Positions 26,835 to 36,800 of a stretch of DNA of 64,000 nucleotides are shown here, piece by piece. The stretch covers positions 1 to 64,000 of the forward strand of contig JAEZZY010000002.1 in the NCBI GenBank assembly GCA_023418315.1. Direction: 5' to 3'. The position numbers and the translations under genes were made by a program. Origin of the DNA: Bacteroidota bacterium. Lineage in GTDB: Bacteria; Bacteroidota; Bacteroidia; Chitinophagales; Chitinophagaceae. How positions within the stretch are numbered: position 1 is the first letter of the stretch; each line of letters opens with the position of its first letter. Under the pieces are notes generated by a model, which saw only the letters and a program-made list of their open reading frames with translations, ran no database searches and was not told the origin of the DNA.

Positions 26835-27440
26835 TTACTTAGAGTACAATTCTACAATCAATTGTTCTTTGATATTTTCCGGAACGTTTTCACGCTCGGG
26901 ATGTGCCATGTACGTTCCTTTATATTCTTTATCGTTAAATTCTACCCAGTTGATTTTAGGGTTTTTGGCACCCACCATGGTTTTGATGCTGTCACTTGCT
27001 TTGGATTTGGGTTTCAGCTCAATCACATCACCTGGTTTCAAAGAATAAGAAGGAATGTTTACGATAATGCCGTTCACCATGATATGCTTGTGCGATACCA
27101 ACTGACGTGCAGCAGGGCGTGTAGGGGCGATACCCATACGGTAAACCGTGTTATCCAAACGGGATTCTAATAATTTAATCAGGTTTTCGCCTGTAGCTCC
27201 TTTTAAGCGAGAAGCCTCGTTATAGGTGTTGTGGAATTGTTTTTCTAAAACACCATAGGTGTATTTTGCTTTTTGCTTTTCTTTCAACTGAATAGCGTAT
27301 TCAGATTGAGATTTGCGCCTGCGGTTTCCACCGTGCATTCCAGGAGGATTGCTGTTTTTTTGGAGGTTTTTGCCGGAGCCTAAGATGGGTTCTCCGAAGA
27401 TGCGGCAAATTCTGTTTTTTGGTCCTGTATAACGTGCCAT
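26835..27440 (-). CDS. rpsD: 30S ribosomal protein S4
   Basis: 201 residues. S4 nucleates 16S rRNA folding. The N-terminal domain begins MARYTGPKNRICRIFGEPI, followed by the RNA-binding S4 domain with RLDNTVYRMGIAPTR and ARQLVSHKHIMVNG. The N-terminal zinc cysteines of some S4 proteins are absent. It is the last gene of infA-rpmJ-rpsM-rpsK-rpsD here; in most bacteria rpoA and rplQ follow directly, but instead a terminator-like structure and an ABC-F gene lie downstream. A large inverted repeat at 27471-27517 occupies its leader, 30 nt before the start. Confidence 0.97.
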   Translation of the reverse strand: MARYTGPKNRICRIFGEPILGSGKNLQKNSNPPGMHGGNRRRKSQSEYAIQLKEKQKAKYTYGVLEKQFHNTYNEASRLKGATGENLIKLLESRLDNTVYRMGIAPTRPAARQLVSHKHIMVNGIIVNIPSYSLKPGDVIELKPKSKASDSIKTMVGAKNPKINWVEFNDKEYKGTYMAHPERENVPENIKEQLIVELYSK

Positions 27441-27470
27441 GTTTGTTTTTTATGCGATTTTATTTTCGAT

Positions 27471-27517
27471 TAGCCTTTTCCTTTCATCAAAATCGCAAAA
27501 CCGGAAAGGAGAGGCTA
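27471..27517 (-). promoter_or_regulatory. Leader hairpin upstream of rpsD
   Basis: TAGCC (27471-27475) pairs with GGCTA (27513-27517) and TCCTTTC (27479-27485) with GAAAGGA (27504-27510): 12 pairs with a small internal loop. It lies in the 162-bp rpsK-rpsD gap, so it would form in the rpsD leader. Possible S4 autoregulatory site, processing site or stability element. Confidence 0.5.
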
Positions 27518-27602
27518 TATAATTATGAAAATTGTATTAATGATTTTGAATTAAATCCGATTTTGTCCGTGCAAAATTCAGCATTCAAAATCCCAGATTA
27601 AT

Positions 27603-28004
27603 TTACACTCTTCTTTTCTTAGGAGGGCGACAACCATTGTGGGGCAATGGAGTAACGTCTTTGATGGATACGATTTCAATGCCGTTTTGAGATAAAGAAC
27701 GGATGGCGCCTTCGCGACCGGAACCGGGTCCTTTTACAAATACATCTACTTTTTTCAGTCCTGCATCTGTTGCTACTTTAGCACAGTCTGCGGCAGCCAT
27801 TTGGGCCGCATAGGGTGTGTTCTTTTTAGAACCACGGAAGCCCATTTTACCGGCGGAAGACCAAGAGATTACCTGACCTGTTTTGTTGGTAAGGGAAATG
27901 ATGATGTTGTTGAACGTAGCGCTGATGTGTGCATCGCCATGAGGCTCTACTTTTACGATACGTTTTTTGGCAACGGTTTTGCCTGTTTTTGCTGCTTTAG
28001 CCAT
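27603..28004 (-). CDS. rpsK: 30S ribosomal protein S11
   Basis: 133 residues, standard. [20 protein letters not shown], then [21 protein letters not shown], and the C-terminal [15 protein letters not shown] are all S11 signatures. S11 forms the 30S platform with S18 and helps shape the mRNA exit. The start ATG 28002-28004 follows a 203-bp gap from rpsM that contains two sizeable inverted repeats; gaps of this size are unusual inside a ribosomal protein operon. Confidence 0.97.
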   Translation of the reverse strand: MAKAAKTGKTVAKKRIVKVEPHGDAHISATFNNIIISLTNKTGQVISWSSAGKMGFRGSKKNTPYAAQMAAADCAKVATDAGLKKVDVFVKGPGSGREGAIRSLSQNGIEIVSIKDVTPLPHNGCRPPKKRRV

Positions 28005-28035
28005 TTTGTTTTTAAAATAAGGTAGTCAATAAATG

Positions 28036-28087
28036 AGTAGCTGTGCTTAGCAAGGGTTTTAAATTTCATCCGCTAAAAACAGCTACT
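28036..28087 (-). promoter_or_regulatory. Intercistronic hairpin between rpsM and rpsK
   Basis: AGTAGCTGT (28036-28044) pairs with ACAGCTACT (28079-28087), and TTAGC (28047-28051) with GCTAA (28072-28076), separated by a 2x2 internal loop: 14 pairs and a 20-nt loop. It lies about 30 nt before the rpsK start on the transcript. No T-run follows, so it is not an ordinary terminator. Confidence 0.5.
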
Positions 28088-28150
28088 TCGAATCACTCCT
28101 CCGCGTACACCCACACATCCGGCAGTAATTCTGAAACGAGTGTATATGAA

Positions 28151-28204
28151 AATTGTTAGTAAATAATGCAGTTATGGATAACCAACCACTATCTACTAAC
28201 AATT
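28151..28204. repeat. Inverted repeat just after rpsM, dispersed-repeat family
   Basis: AATTGTTAGTA (28151-28161) and TACTAACAATT (28194-28204), 11 perfect pairs; the loop carries a smaller palindrome GTTATGGATAAC (28171-28182). It shares the 11-mer TTGTTAGTAGA with 45092-45102 and the 10-mer ACTATCTACT with the repeats beside the gene inside rpoBC (33821-33830), so it looks like a member of a dispersed repeat family. Confidence 0.6.
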
Positions 28205-28207
28205 ATT

Positions 28208-28588
28208 CTATTTCTTCGGTGCTTTTTTCTTACCGGCAACTGTCTTACGCTTACCTTTACGGGTACGGCTGTTGGTACGGGTACGTTGTCCGCGCAAAGG
28301 CAATCCTTTACGATGACGAAGACCGCGATAACAAGCAATATCCATAAGGCGCTTAATGTTCATTTGCACTTCAGAGCGCAGCTGACCTTCTACTTTAAAC
28401 TCTCCGGTGATGATGTTACGAATTGCAGTCTGCTCCTCATCATTCCAATCCACCGCTTTTTTATTGCGGTCTATACCGGCTTTGTCGAGAATGTATTGAG
28501 CAGTGCTGGAGCCGATACCATAGATATAGGTAAGGGCTATTTCACCACGTTTGTTTTTTGGAAGATCTATACCAGCTATACGAGCCAT
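28208..28588 (-). CDS. rpsM: 30S ribosomal protein S13
   Basis: 126 residues. Starts [26 protein letters not shown], with the conserved [34 protein letters not shown] core in pieces, and the basic tail [20 protein letters not shown]13 sits in the 30S head and contacts tRNA and the 50S (bridge B1). It follows rpmJ by about 30 bp on the minus strand and is separated from rpsK by 203 bp. Confidence 0.97.
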   Translation of the reverse strand: MARIAGIDLPKNKRGEIALTYIYGIGSSTAQYILDKAGIDRNKKAVDWNDEEQTAIRNIITGEFKVEGQLRSEVQMNIKRLMDIACYRGLRHRKGLPLRGQRTRTNSRTRKGKRKTVAGKKKAPKK

Positions 28589-28621
28589 TATAATAATGAA
28601 TTTTTAATTTTAAATAGTGAA

Positions 28622-28738
28622 TTATCCTTGACGTTGTTTAAAACGGGGATTTTTTTTGTTGATGACATAAAGCTTGCCCTTGCGACGTACGATTTTGCAA
28701 TCAGCGCTACGCTTTTTTATTGCTGCTCTTACTTTCAT
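28622..28738 (-). CDS. rpmJ: 50S ribosomal protein L36
   Basis: A 38-residue protein read directly from the minus strand: [19 protein letters not shown], then [19 protein letters not shown]. This is L36; only one of the four zinc ligands (the Cys in ADCKIV) is present, so it is the zinc-free (C-) form. It lies between infA (30 bp upstream) and rpsM, the usual order. L36 binds 23S rRNA domains II/V/VI late in 50S assembly. Confidence 0.93.
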   Translation of the reverse strand: MKVRAAIKKRSADCKIVRRKGKLYVINKKNPRFKQRQG

Positions 28739-28768
28739 GATAATGTATTTCTAAAAAAATTTCTAAAA

Positions 28769-28987
28769 TTATTTGTACCTGTATATAATACGTCCACGGC
28801 TCAAATCATAGGGGCTCATCTCCACGCCTACTTTATCGCCGGGCAGGATGCGGATATAGTGCATACGCATTTTCCCGGAGATGGTGGCAAGGATTTCGTG
28901 CCCGTTTTCAAGACGTACGCGGAACATCGCATTGGATAGCGCTTCCACAATTACCCCGTCTTGTTTGATAAGAGACTGTTTAGCCAT
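28769..28987 (-). CDS. infA: Translation initiation factor IF-1
   Basis: 72 residues from ATG 28985-28987, the exact family length. [22 protein letters not shown] and the OB-fold strands [42 protein letters not shown] are characteristic. IF-1 occupies the ribosomal A site during initiation. An upstream in-frame ATG (29026) is rejected: it would precede the promoter's -7 box at 29001-29008. infA starts the alpha-operon transcript in this genome, directly downstream of rpoC. Confidence 0.96.
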   Translation of the reverse strand: MAKQSLIKQDGVIVEALSNAMFRVRLENGHEILATISGKMRMHYIRILPGDKVGVEMSPYDLSRGRIIYRYK

Positions 28988-29000
28988 ATAAAAAGGAACG

Positions 29001-29031
29001 CAAAGGTAGGAAAAATAATTTTTCATTTCAA
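29001..29031 (-). promoter_or_regulatory. Promoter of infA-rpmJ-rpsM-rpsK-rpsD
   Basis: Minus strand: TTG (29029-29031) inside a T-run, 20 bp, TACCTTTG (29001-29008), 13 nt before the infA ATG. Full consensus match. The -33 element is part of the T-run of the preceding terminator hairpin. Confidence 0.8.
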
Positions 29032-29036
29032 AAAAA

Positions 29037-29053
29037 ATCTATAAAATATAGAT
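29037..29053 (-). terminator. Second terminator hairpin after rpoC
   Basis: ATCTATA (29037-29043) with TATAGAT (29047-29053), loop AAA, followed in the minus direction by an unbroken T-run (29030-29036). The stem is all A-T plus one G-C, so weak by itself. Confidence 0.55.
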
Positions 29054-29057
29054 AAAG

Positions 29058-29087
29058 AAAATCCCCTCGCATAGGCAAGGGGATTTT
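29058..29087 (-). terminator. Main terminator after rpoC
   Basis: AAAATCCCCT (29058-29067) pairs with AGGGGATTTT (29078-29087), 10 perfect pairs, followed by TTTTCTTTAT in the minus direction. It lies 24 bp after the rpoC stop. Confidence 0.8.
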
Positions 29088-29111
29088 TCTTAGTTTATTC
29101 TTGGCAAATGT

Positions 29112-32100
29112 TTATTCTTCTTCGTCAAATTCCAATACATCACGGTTTGCCATCAACAGGTCAAATTCTTCTTTGGAACCTACTACGATATCGTCAAATT
29201 CGCGCATACCGGTACCGGCAGGAATCAGATTACCTGTAATTACATTCTCTTTCAGACCGAGCAAGGAATCGCTCTTACCGGTGATAGCCGCTGTAGAAAG
29301 CACCTTAGTTGTTTCCTGGAAGGAGGCTGCTGAAATCCAGCTTTGTGTGCCTAAGGAAGCTTTGGTAATACCCAATAGCATAGGCGTGGACGTAGCAGGG
29401 TTGGCATCGCGATATTCTACCAGCTTTTTATCGTTACGACGCAGCATGCTGTTTTCCTCACGTATCTCACGCAGCGTTACGATTTGTCCGGGATGGAGTG
29501 TATCGGAGTCGCCTTGTTCTGTTACTACTTTCTTATCAAAGATCCAATCGTTTTCTTCCATAAACTCAAACTTATCTACGGTATCATCCTCAAGGAATTT
29601 GGTATCTCCCGGATCCACGATGGTTACTTTACGCATCATCTGGCGCACGATTACTTCAATGTGTTTATCGTTAATTTTCACCCCTTGCAGGCGATAAACT
29701 TCCTGAATTTCATTCACCAGATATTCCTGCACTGCAAAAGGACCTTTGATGGCAAGAATGTCGCCCGGCGTAGTAGCGCCATCGGAAAGGGAAGTACCTG
29801 ATTTTACAAAGTCTCCGTCTTGCACCATGATGTGGCGGGTCAAAGGAACAAGGTATTTTTTGATAAGTCCTTCGCGGCTTTCCACGATGATTTCACGATT
29901 ACCCCGTTTGATATTACCAAAGCTTACTACCCCATCTACTTCCGCTACTACAGCAGGGTTGGAAGGGTTACGCGCTTCAAATAATTCCGTAACGCGCGGA
30001 AGACCACCCGTGATGTCGCGGCTACGACCCATGATACGTGGTATTTTCACCAGTACCTGTCCGTTATGTACTTTGTCATCCACATCTACGATGATGTGCG
30101 AGCCGACGGGTAAGTTGTACGATTTTTCTTCTTTACCGGCTACAATCAGACTTGGTATTTTGGTCTTATCTTTCGTTTCAATCACCACTTTCTCACGGTG
30201 TCCTGTTTGTTCATCGGCTTCTTCGCGGAAGGTAACGCCTTCAATGATGCTGTCAAACTTCACCGCACCGGTTACTTCAGAAATGATTACGGCATTGAAC
30301 GGATCCCAAGTGCAGATTACATCGCCTTTCTTCACTTTCTGATTGTTCTTCACCTTCAGGTTGGAACCATAAGGGATGTTGTTGGTGATTAATAACCTGT
30401 CGTTTGCTACGTCCACTATACGCATTTCTCCTGTACGACCGATTACAATGGTTTGTTTTTCGCCTTCTTTGTCCACATATTCCGTTGTACGCAATCCATC
30501 GAATTGGATGGTACCGTCAAATTTGGCTGCAAGTTGCGATTCGATAGCAGAAGAACCTGCCACACCACCCACGTGGAAGGTACGGAGGGTAAGCTGTGTA
30601 CCCGGCTCACCGATGGACTGTGCCGCAATAATCCCTACAGCATCGCCTTTTTGCGCCATATAGCCGGTAGCGAGGTTTTTACCATAGCATTTCGCACATA
30701 CACCTCTACGAGCTTCACAAGTAAGCACCGAGCGGATTTCTACGGTATCAATACCGCTTTCTTCGATTTCTTTAGCTATATCTTCGGTAATTTCTTCCCC
30801 TGCTCTTGCAAGCAGTTTATCGGAAACAGGATCATATACATCATGCAGTGAGGTACGTCCGAGGATACGGTCATACAACGGTTCTACAATATCTTCATTA
30901 TCTTTCAACGCAGTAGTAGCGATACCTCTTAATGTGCCGCAATCTTCTCCGTTAATCACTACATCCTGTGCTACATCCACCAGGCGACGGGTAAGATAAC
31001 CGGCATCCGCTGTTTTAAGGGCGGTATCCGCAAGACCTTTACGCGCACCGTGGGTAGAGATGAAGTATTCCAATACCGACAAACCTGTTTTAAAATTGGA
31101 AAGGATGGGGTTCTCAATAATTTCGGAACCTGTAGAGCCCGAACGGCGTGGTTTAGCCATCAATCCTCTCAAACCTGCAAGCTGTTTTACCTGTTGCTTG
31201 CTACCCCGTGCACCGGAGTCCAGCATCATATAAACCGAGTTGAACCCTTGCTTGTCGGTAGCCATTTCACGGATCAGTGTTTCCGTAACACGGGTATCTA
31301 CACGAGACCAAATATCAATGATCTGGTTATAACGTTCGTTATTGGTAATAAGCCCCATGTTGTAGTTGTCCCATACTTCATCCACTTCTACCTGTGCATT
31401 TTCCACCAATTCTTCTTTGATGTCCGGAATGCTAAGGTCTTTGATGTTGAAGGATAAACCACCCCGGAAGGCGGTACGGAAACCGAGGGTTTTAATATCA
31501 TCCAAAAACTGCACGGTCTTAGGGATACCGGCGTTTTTCAAAATATCACCGATGATTTCCCGAAGGGATTTCTTCGTAAGCAGTGCATTCACAAACCCCG
31601 CTTCTTTAGGCACGAATTGGTTGAAGATTACACGTCCTACGGTTGTTTCTATCAGTTCATTTTTAAGGCTGCCGTCTTTCAAACGCACATCCGCTTTTAC
31701 TTTTATCCAGGCATGAAGATCTACACGTCCTTCATTGTGCGCAATCATTACTTCTTCCGCAGAGTAGAATGCCATGCCTTCTCCTTTCACCACATCATCA
31801 CCCATTGTTTTTTTACCCTTAGAAATATAGTACAGGCCGAGTACCATGTCCTGAGAAGGAAGCGTAATCGGCGTACCGTTTTGCGGGTTCAGAATGTTGT
31901 GCGATGCCAGCATCAGTAATTGCGCTTCCAATATAGCGGCGTGGCTCAAAGGCACGTGTACCGCCATTTGGTCACCATCAAAGTCGGCGTTGAACGCAGA
32001 ACACACGAGCGGGTGCAGTTGGATCGCTTTACCTTCAATCAATTTGGGCTGGAAGGCTTGTATGGAAAGTCTGTGGAGCGTAGGGGCGCGGTTGAGCATC

Positions 32101-33434
32101 ACCGGATGTCCTTTCAGCACGTTTTCCAAAATATCCCAAACCACAGCTTCTTTTCTTTCTACTAATTTCTTAGCCGATTTTACCGTTTTAACAATACCTC
32201 TTTCAATAAGTTTGCGAATGATAAACGGCTTGAACAATTCCGCAGCCATATCCTTAGGAAGACCGCATTCATGCAGTTTCATTTCCGGACCTACCACAAT
32301 CACCGAACGACCGGAATAGTCCACACGTTTACCCAAAAGGTTTTGACGGAAACGACCTTGTTTTCCTTTCAATACATCGGAAAGCGATTTCAGTGCACGT
32401 CCGCCTTCTGCTTTTACCGCATTGGATTTTCTTGAATTATCAAACAAGGAATCCACGGCTTCCTGAAGCATACGTTTTTCATTACGCAAGATCACTTCCG
32501 GCGCTTTGATTTCTATCAAACGTTTCAAACGGTTGTTGCGGATGATTACCCGGCGATACAGATCGTTCAAATCCGAAGAAGCAAAACGACCGCCATCCAA
32601 AGGAACCAACGGGCGCAATTCCGGCGGAATAACCGGGATGTATTGCATCACCATCCATTCCATTTTGTTTTCTACGCGGGTATTCGCATCGCGGAAAGCT
32701 TCTACCACATTCAGGCGTTTCAGCGCCTCTTGTTTACGTTGTTGAGAAGTTTCATTGGCGGCGGCACTGCGCAGGTCATAGGAAAGCTGATCCAGATTGA
32801 TTCTGCTGAGCATAGCATGTACCGCTTCCGCACCCATCTTAGCGATGAATTTGTTGGGGTCATCATCCGGCAGGTATTGGTTTTCTTTGGAAATGGTTTC
32901 CAATATTTCCAGATACTCGTCTTCAGAAATCAATTGCAATTCCGTTTTTTCCGAATCTTTTAAGTTCAGTTTCTGACGGATGAGATCTTCCGCTTCACCG
33001 GCTTGCACTACTACATAGCGTTCGTAGTAAACAATGCTTTCTAATTTTTTGGAAGAAGTACCAAGCAAATAACCGATTTTATTCGGAAGCGATTTAAAGT
33101 ACCATATGTGTACAATAGGCACCACCAGTTTGATGTGTCCCATACGCTCACGACGCACTTTTTTCTCGGTTACTTCCACACCGCATCGGTCGCACACAAT
33201 TCCTTTATAGCGGATACGCTTATACTTTCCGCAGTAACATTCATAATCCTTTACCGGACCAAATATTTTTTCGCAAAACAAGCCATCGCGTTCCGGCTTG
33301 TAGGTACGATAGTTGATGGTTTCCGGCTTCAGCACTTCACCATACGAACGATCAAGGATGCCATCCGGTGAAGCAAGGCTGATGGTAATTTTTCCAAAAC
33401 CCGGTTTCGGGCGGTTTTCTTTTTTTATTGCCAT
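29112..33434 (-). CDS. rpoC: DNA-directed RNA polymerase subunit beta'
   Basis: 1440 residues, full length. The N-terminal zinc ribbon has Cys66, Cys68, Cys81, Cys84 (ECYCGK, CDRCG). The catalytic Mg2+ motif [12 protein letters not shown] is near residue 480, and the second zinc site ([13 protein letters not shown]) lies in the C-terminal half together with the trigger-loop region [19 protein letters not shown]. It carries the catalytic centre of RNA polymerase. In nearly all bacteria it follows rpoB within a few tens of bases; here 419 bp containing a four-helix-bundle gene and tandem repeats separate the two. Two terminator hairpins and a new promoter separate it from infA. Confidence 0.98.
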   Translation of the reverse strand: MAIKKENRPKPGFGKITISLASPDGILDRSYGEVLKPETINYRTYKPERDGLFCEKIFGPVKDYECYCGKYKRIRYKGIVCDRCGVEVTEKKVRRERMGHIKLVVPIVHIWYFKSLPNKIGYLLGTSSKKLESIVYYERYVVVQAGEAEDLIRQKLNLKDSEKTELQLISEDEYLEILETISKENQYLPDDDPNKFIAKMGAEAVHAMLSRINLDQLSYDLRSAAANETSQQRKQEALKRLNVVEAFRDANTRVENKMEWMVMQYIPVIPPELRPLVPLDGGRFASSDLNDLYRRVIIRNNRLKRLIEIKAPEVILRNEKRMLQEAVDSLFDNSRKSNAVKAEGGRALKSLSDVLKGKQGRFRQNLLGKRVDYSGRSVIVVGPEMKLHECGLPKDMAAELFKPFIIRKLIERGIVKTVKSAKKLVERKEAVVWDILENVLKGHPVMLNRAPTLHRLSIQAFQPKLIEGKAIQLHPLVCSAFNADFDGDQMAVHVPLSHAAILEAQLLMLASHNILNPQNGTPITLPSQDMVLGLYYISKGKKTMGDDVVKGEGMAFYSAEEVMIAHNEGRVDLHAWIKVKADVRLKDGSLKNELIETTVGRVIFNQFVPKEAGFVNALLTKKSLREIIGDILKNAGIPKTVQFLDDIKTLGFRTAFRGGLSFNIKDLSIPDIKEELVENAQVEVDEVWDNYNMGLITNNERYNQIIDIWSRVDTRVTETLIREMATDKQGFNSVYMMLDSGARGSKQQVKQLAGLRGLMAKPRRSGSTGSEIIENPILSNFKTGLSVLEYFISTHGARKGLADTALKTADAGYLTRRLVDVAQDVVINGEDCGTLRGIATTALKDNEDIVEPLYDRILGRTSLHDVYDPVSDKLLARAGEEITEDIAKEIEESGIDTVEIRSVLTCEARRGVCAKCYGKNLATGYMAQKGDAVGIIAAQSIGEPGTQLTLRTFHVGGVAGSSAIESQLAAKFDGTIQFDGLRTTEYVDKEGEKQTIVIGRTGEMRIVDVANDRLLITNNIPYGSNLKVKNNQKVKKGDVICTWDPFNAVIISEVTGAVKFDSIIEGVTFREEADEQTGHREKVVIETKDKTKIPSLIVAGKEEKSYNLPVGSHIIVDVDDKVHNGQVLVKIPRIMGRSRDITGGLPRVTELFEARNPSNPAVVAEVDGVVSFGNIKRGNREIIVESREGLIKKYLVPLTRHIMVQDGDFVKSGTSLSDGATTPGDILAIKGPFAVQEYLVNEIQEVYRLQGVKINDKHIEVIVRQMMRKVTIVDPGDTKFLEDDTVDKFEFMEENDWIFDKKVVTEQGDSDTLHPGQIVTLREIREENSMLRRNDKKLVEYRDANPATSTPMLLGITKASLGTQSWISAASFQETTKVLSTAAITGKSDSLLGLKENVITGNLIPAGTGMREFDDIVVGSKEEFDLLMANRDVLEFDEEE

Positions 33435-33435
33435 A

Positions 33436-33470
33436 ATTAGTAGTTAGTAATTAGTAGTTAGTAATTAGTT
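33436..33470. repeat. 7-bp tandem repeat on the rpoC side of the inserted gene
   Basis: Five 7-bp units, alternating TAATTAG/TAGTTAG in type (on the minus strand CTAATTA, CTAACTA), equally readable as 2.5 copies of a 14-bp unit. The array begins 1 bp from the rpoC start codon and runs into the stop codon of the four-helix-bundle gene. Confidence 0.85.
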
Positions 33471-33815
33471 CATCGAGTTAAACAAGCCATAGAGCATTTT
33501 TTGAATTTCAGTCAAATCAGCTAATAATTGATTGTTCTTCTCTTCTGATACATAACCTAACTTACTACTTATTATAATTTGTGTTTCTAATTCATGAGCA
33601 GACCCGATAGCAATAGTCGAAAACTGTTTGAATGGGTTGTTTGAATTCCTTCCTGAGCCTTCTGATATATTGCTTGGTATAGAGGTTGCAGCACGCTGCA
33701 TTTGTGATACCAAATTGAACTTTTCTTCAGAAGGAAATCCTTTAGTTACTTCATAAATCTTTATCACAAAATCAATTGATTTTTGCCAAACCTTAAGATC
33801 TCGAAAGTTATTCAT
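33465..33815 (-). CDS. Four-helix bundle protein (23S rRNA intervening-sequence / S23-like) inside rpoBC
   Basis: 116 residues, the normal length of the IVS-encoded S23/TIGR02436 four-helix family. Typical marks: NNFRDLKVWQKSIDFVIKIYEVT at the start, FPSEEKFNLVSQMQRAATSIPSNISEG in the middle, and the ETQIIISSKLGY segment. These proteins form pentameric four-helix bundles and are found in 23S rRNA intervening sequences and as free genes in Bacteroidota; one relative (Avd) is an accessory of diversity-generating retroelements. Biological role is unproven. Here the gene lies between rpoB (38 bp) and rpoC (30 bp), same strand, so it must be transcribed with them. Both gaps are made of 7-bp tandem repeats. 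This suggests a recent insertion of a small repeat-bordered cassette. Confidence 0.9.
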   Translation of the reverse strand: MNNFRDLKVWQKSIDFVIKIYEVTKGFPSEEKFNLVSQMQRAATSIPSNISEGSGRNSNNPFKQFSTIAIGSAHELETQIIISSKLGYVSEEKNNQLLADLTEIQKMLYGLFNSMN

Positions 33816-33820
33816 TCGCG

Positions 33821-33849
33821 ACTATCTACTATCTACTATCTACTATTTA
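33821..33849. repeat. 7-bp tandem repeat on the rpoB side of the inserted gene
   Basis: Four units of CTATCTA (the last reads CTATTTA), between the start codon of the four-helix-bundle gene and the rpoB stop. Shares ACTATCTACT with the rpsM-rpsK gap. Confidence 0.85.
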
Positions 33850-33853
33850 CTTG

Positions 33854-36800
33854 CTATTCAAATTTCAATTCCAATCCCAATCCTCTCAGCTCATTCACCA
33901 ATACATTGAACGATTCAGGGATACCGGCTTTCGGCACGTTATCGCCTTTCACGATGGATTCATACGTCTTCGCACGACCAATGATATCATCCGATTTCAA
34001 GGTCAGTAATTCCTGAAGAATGTTGGATGCACCGTATGCTTCGAGCGCCCAAACCTCCATCTCACCAAAACGCTGTCCACCGAACTGTGCTTTACCACCC
34101 AGCGGCTGTTGTGTAATGAGCGAGTAAGGTCCGATAGAACGCGCGTGCATTTTATCATCCACCATGTGGTGCAGTTTGATCATGTAAATGATCCCTACCG
34201 TTGCTTTTTGGTGGAAGCGTTCTCCTGTTTCTCCATCATACAAATAAGTATGACCAAATTCAGGCAGACCGGCTTGGTCTATGAGGTTTCCGATTTCTTC
34301 TACGGAGGCTCCGTCGAAGATTGGCGTAGCGAATTTCATTCCTAATTTTTCACCTGCCCATCCTAACACGGTTTCGTAAATCTGTCCGAGGTTCATACGG
34401 GAAGGTACGCCCAATGGATTCAGCACGATGTCCACCGGAGTTCCGTCTTCGAGGAACGGCATGTCTTCCGCACGAACGATACGGGCTACAATCCCTTTGT
34501 TACCGTGGCGGCCCGCCATTTTATCTCCTACTTTCAGTTTACGTTTAGAAGCAAGGTAAACTTTCGCTAATTTCAACACGCCCGCAGGTAATTCATCCCC
34601 TATAGACAAGTTGAATTTCTCACGTTTGTAACGACCGAGTTCTTCGTTGTATTTGATGTTGTAGTTGTGCAGTAATTGGTTGATGGATTCATCGGTATCG
34701 TTATCGCCTGTCCATCCAAGAGGATTTACATTCGCATAATCTATAGAACCTAATGTTTTGCTATTGAATTTACCCCCTTTACTGATTACCGGCTCTCCGA
34801 AATTATTGGAGATACCCTGAGATGTTTTGTCTTTCAGCAATACATTCAGTTTTTCCATCAACAAGGCTTTCAGATCATCCAGGTTTTTTTCATGCGTTTT
34901 TTCGATTTTTTCCAGCAGTGTTTTCTCACGCACTTTGGCATTCTTATCTTTTTTCGCACGTTGGAAAAGTTCTTTATGAATCACAATTCCTTCAGTACCA
35001 GATGGTGTTTTCAGAGAAGCATCTTTCGCATCTCCGGCTTTATCGCCAAAGATGGCACGGAGTAATTTTTCTTCCGGCGTAGGGTCTGTTTCTCCTTTCG
35101 GGGTGATTTTACCTATAAGGATATCGCCTTCGCCTACATGAGCGCCTATACGGATGATACCGTTTTCATCAAGGTCTTTGGTAGCTTCTTCGGAAATATT
35201 CGGAATGTCCGGTGTGAGTTCTTCTTCGCCCAATTTGGTATCGCGTACTTCGAGTTCATATTCATCAATATGCACAGAGGTAAACCAGTCTTCACGAACC
35301 ACTTTTTCATTGATCACGATGGCATCTTCGAAGTTATAACCTTTCCACGGCATGAAGGCCACTTTCAGGTTGCGCCCAAGCGCCAGCTCACCGTTTTGGG
35401 TAGCATAGCCTTCCGTAAGGAAATCGCCTTCTTTTACTTTATCGCCCCTACGAACGGCAGGTTTTAAGGTAATAGAAGTACTTTGGTTGGTCTTTTTATA
35501 TTTAGTGAGCTTATACACTTTCAAGTCATCCTCAAAAGATACCAAACGCGCTTTATCATTACGGTCGTAGCGAACGTGTATTTCGTTGGCATCTACATAT
35601 TCTACCACACCGTTTCCTTCTGCGTGGATTTGAATACGGGCATCGCGTGCTGCCTTACCTTCCAGCCCGGTACCTACAATCGGCACTTGCGGACGAATAA
35701 GCGGAACAGCCTGACGCTGCATGTTCGACCCCATCAAGGCACGGTTGGCATCATCATGCTCCAGGAACGGAATGAGGGATGCAGACAAGCCTACGATTTG
35801 GTTAGGCGCCACGTCCATATATTCCACTTCCTGCGGCTCCAGTATAGGGAAGTCGCCCGTTTGGCGGGATTTGATTTTATCTTCTACAAATTTTCCGTTA
35901 TCATCCAAAGGCACATTCGCCTGGGCAATTTTCGCATCATCTTCTTCTTCCGCACTCAGGAAATGTTGATGTTTCAGATCCACTTTTCCTTCTTTCACTT
36001 TGCGATAAGGCGTTTCGATAAAGCCCATATCGTTGATCTTGGCATGAACACAAAGTGTGGAAATCAAACCGATGTTCGGACCTTCCGGTGTTTCGATGGT
36101 ACAAAGGCGGCCATAGTGCGAGTAGTGTACGTCGCGCACCTCAAAACCGGCACGCTCACGGCTCAAACCACCCGGACCGAGCGCAGAGATACGGCGTTTG
36201 TGCGTGATCTCGGAAAGCGGGTTGGTCTGGTCAAGGAATTGAGACAATTGAGAGGTACCGAAGAAGGAATTAATAACAGAGGATAAGGTTCGAGCGTTAA
36301 TTAAGTCAATCGGTGTAAACACCTCATTATCACGCACATTCATTCTTTCACGAATAGTGCGCGCCATACGGGCAAGCCCTACGCCGAATTGTGCAAAAAG
36401 CTGCTCGCCTACGGTGCGTACACGACGATTGCTGAGGTGGTCAATATCATCAATTTCTGCCTTACCGTTGGTAAGGCGCACCAGATATTTAATGATGGAA
36501 ATAATATCCTGCTTGGTCAGTACGGATTTATCCAGCGGAAGATCCAGGTTGAGCTTGCGGTTGATTTTATATCGCCCTACTTCACCCAGGTCATAGCGTT
36601 TATCGGAGAAGAATAATTTATCAATGATGCCGCGAGCCGTTTCATCATCCGGCGCATCGCTACCGCGCAACTGGCGATAGATATGCTGCACCGCTTCCAG
36701 TTCGGAGTTGGAAGTATCTTTATTTAAAGTATTATAGATAATGGAGTAATCGCCGCTTACTTCTTCTTTTTGCAGGAATATGGTAGGGATACCCATTTCC

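Noticed and set aside
33436..33849. CRISPR-like array from the short tandem repeats around the rpoBC insert
   Set aside because: Units are 7 bp with no spacers, and no cas gene is in the window.
35483..36286. Plus-strand open frames across rpoB and rpoC
   Set aside because: All lie opposite conserved polymerase domains and have biased, domain-free translations.
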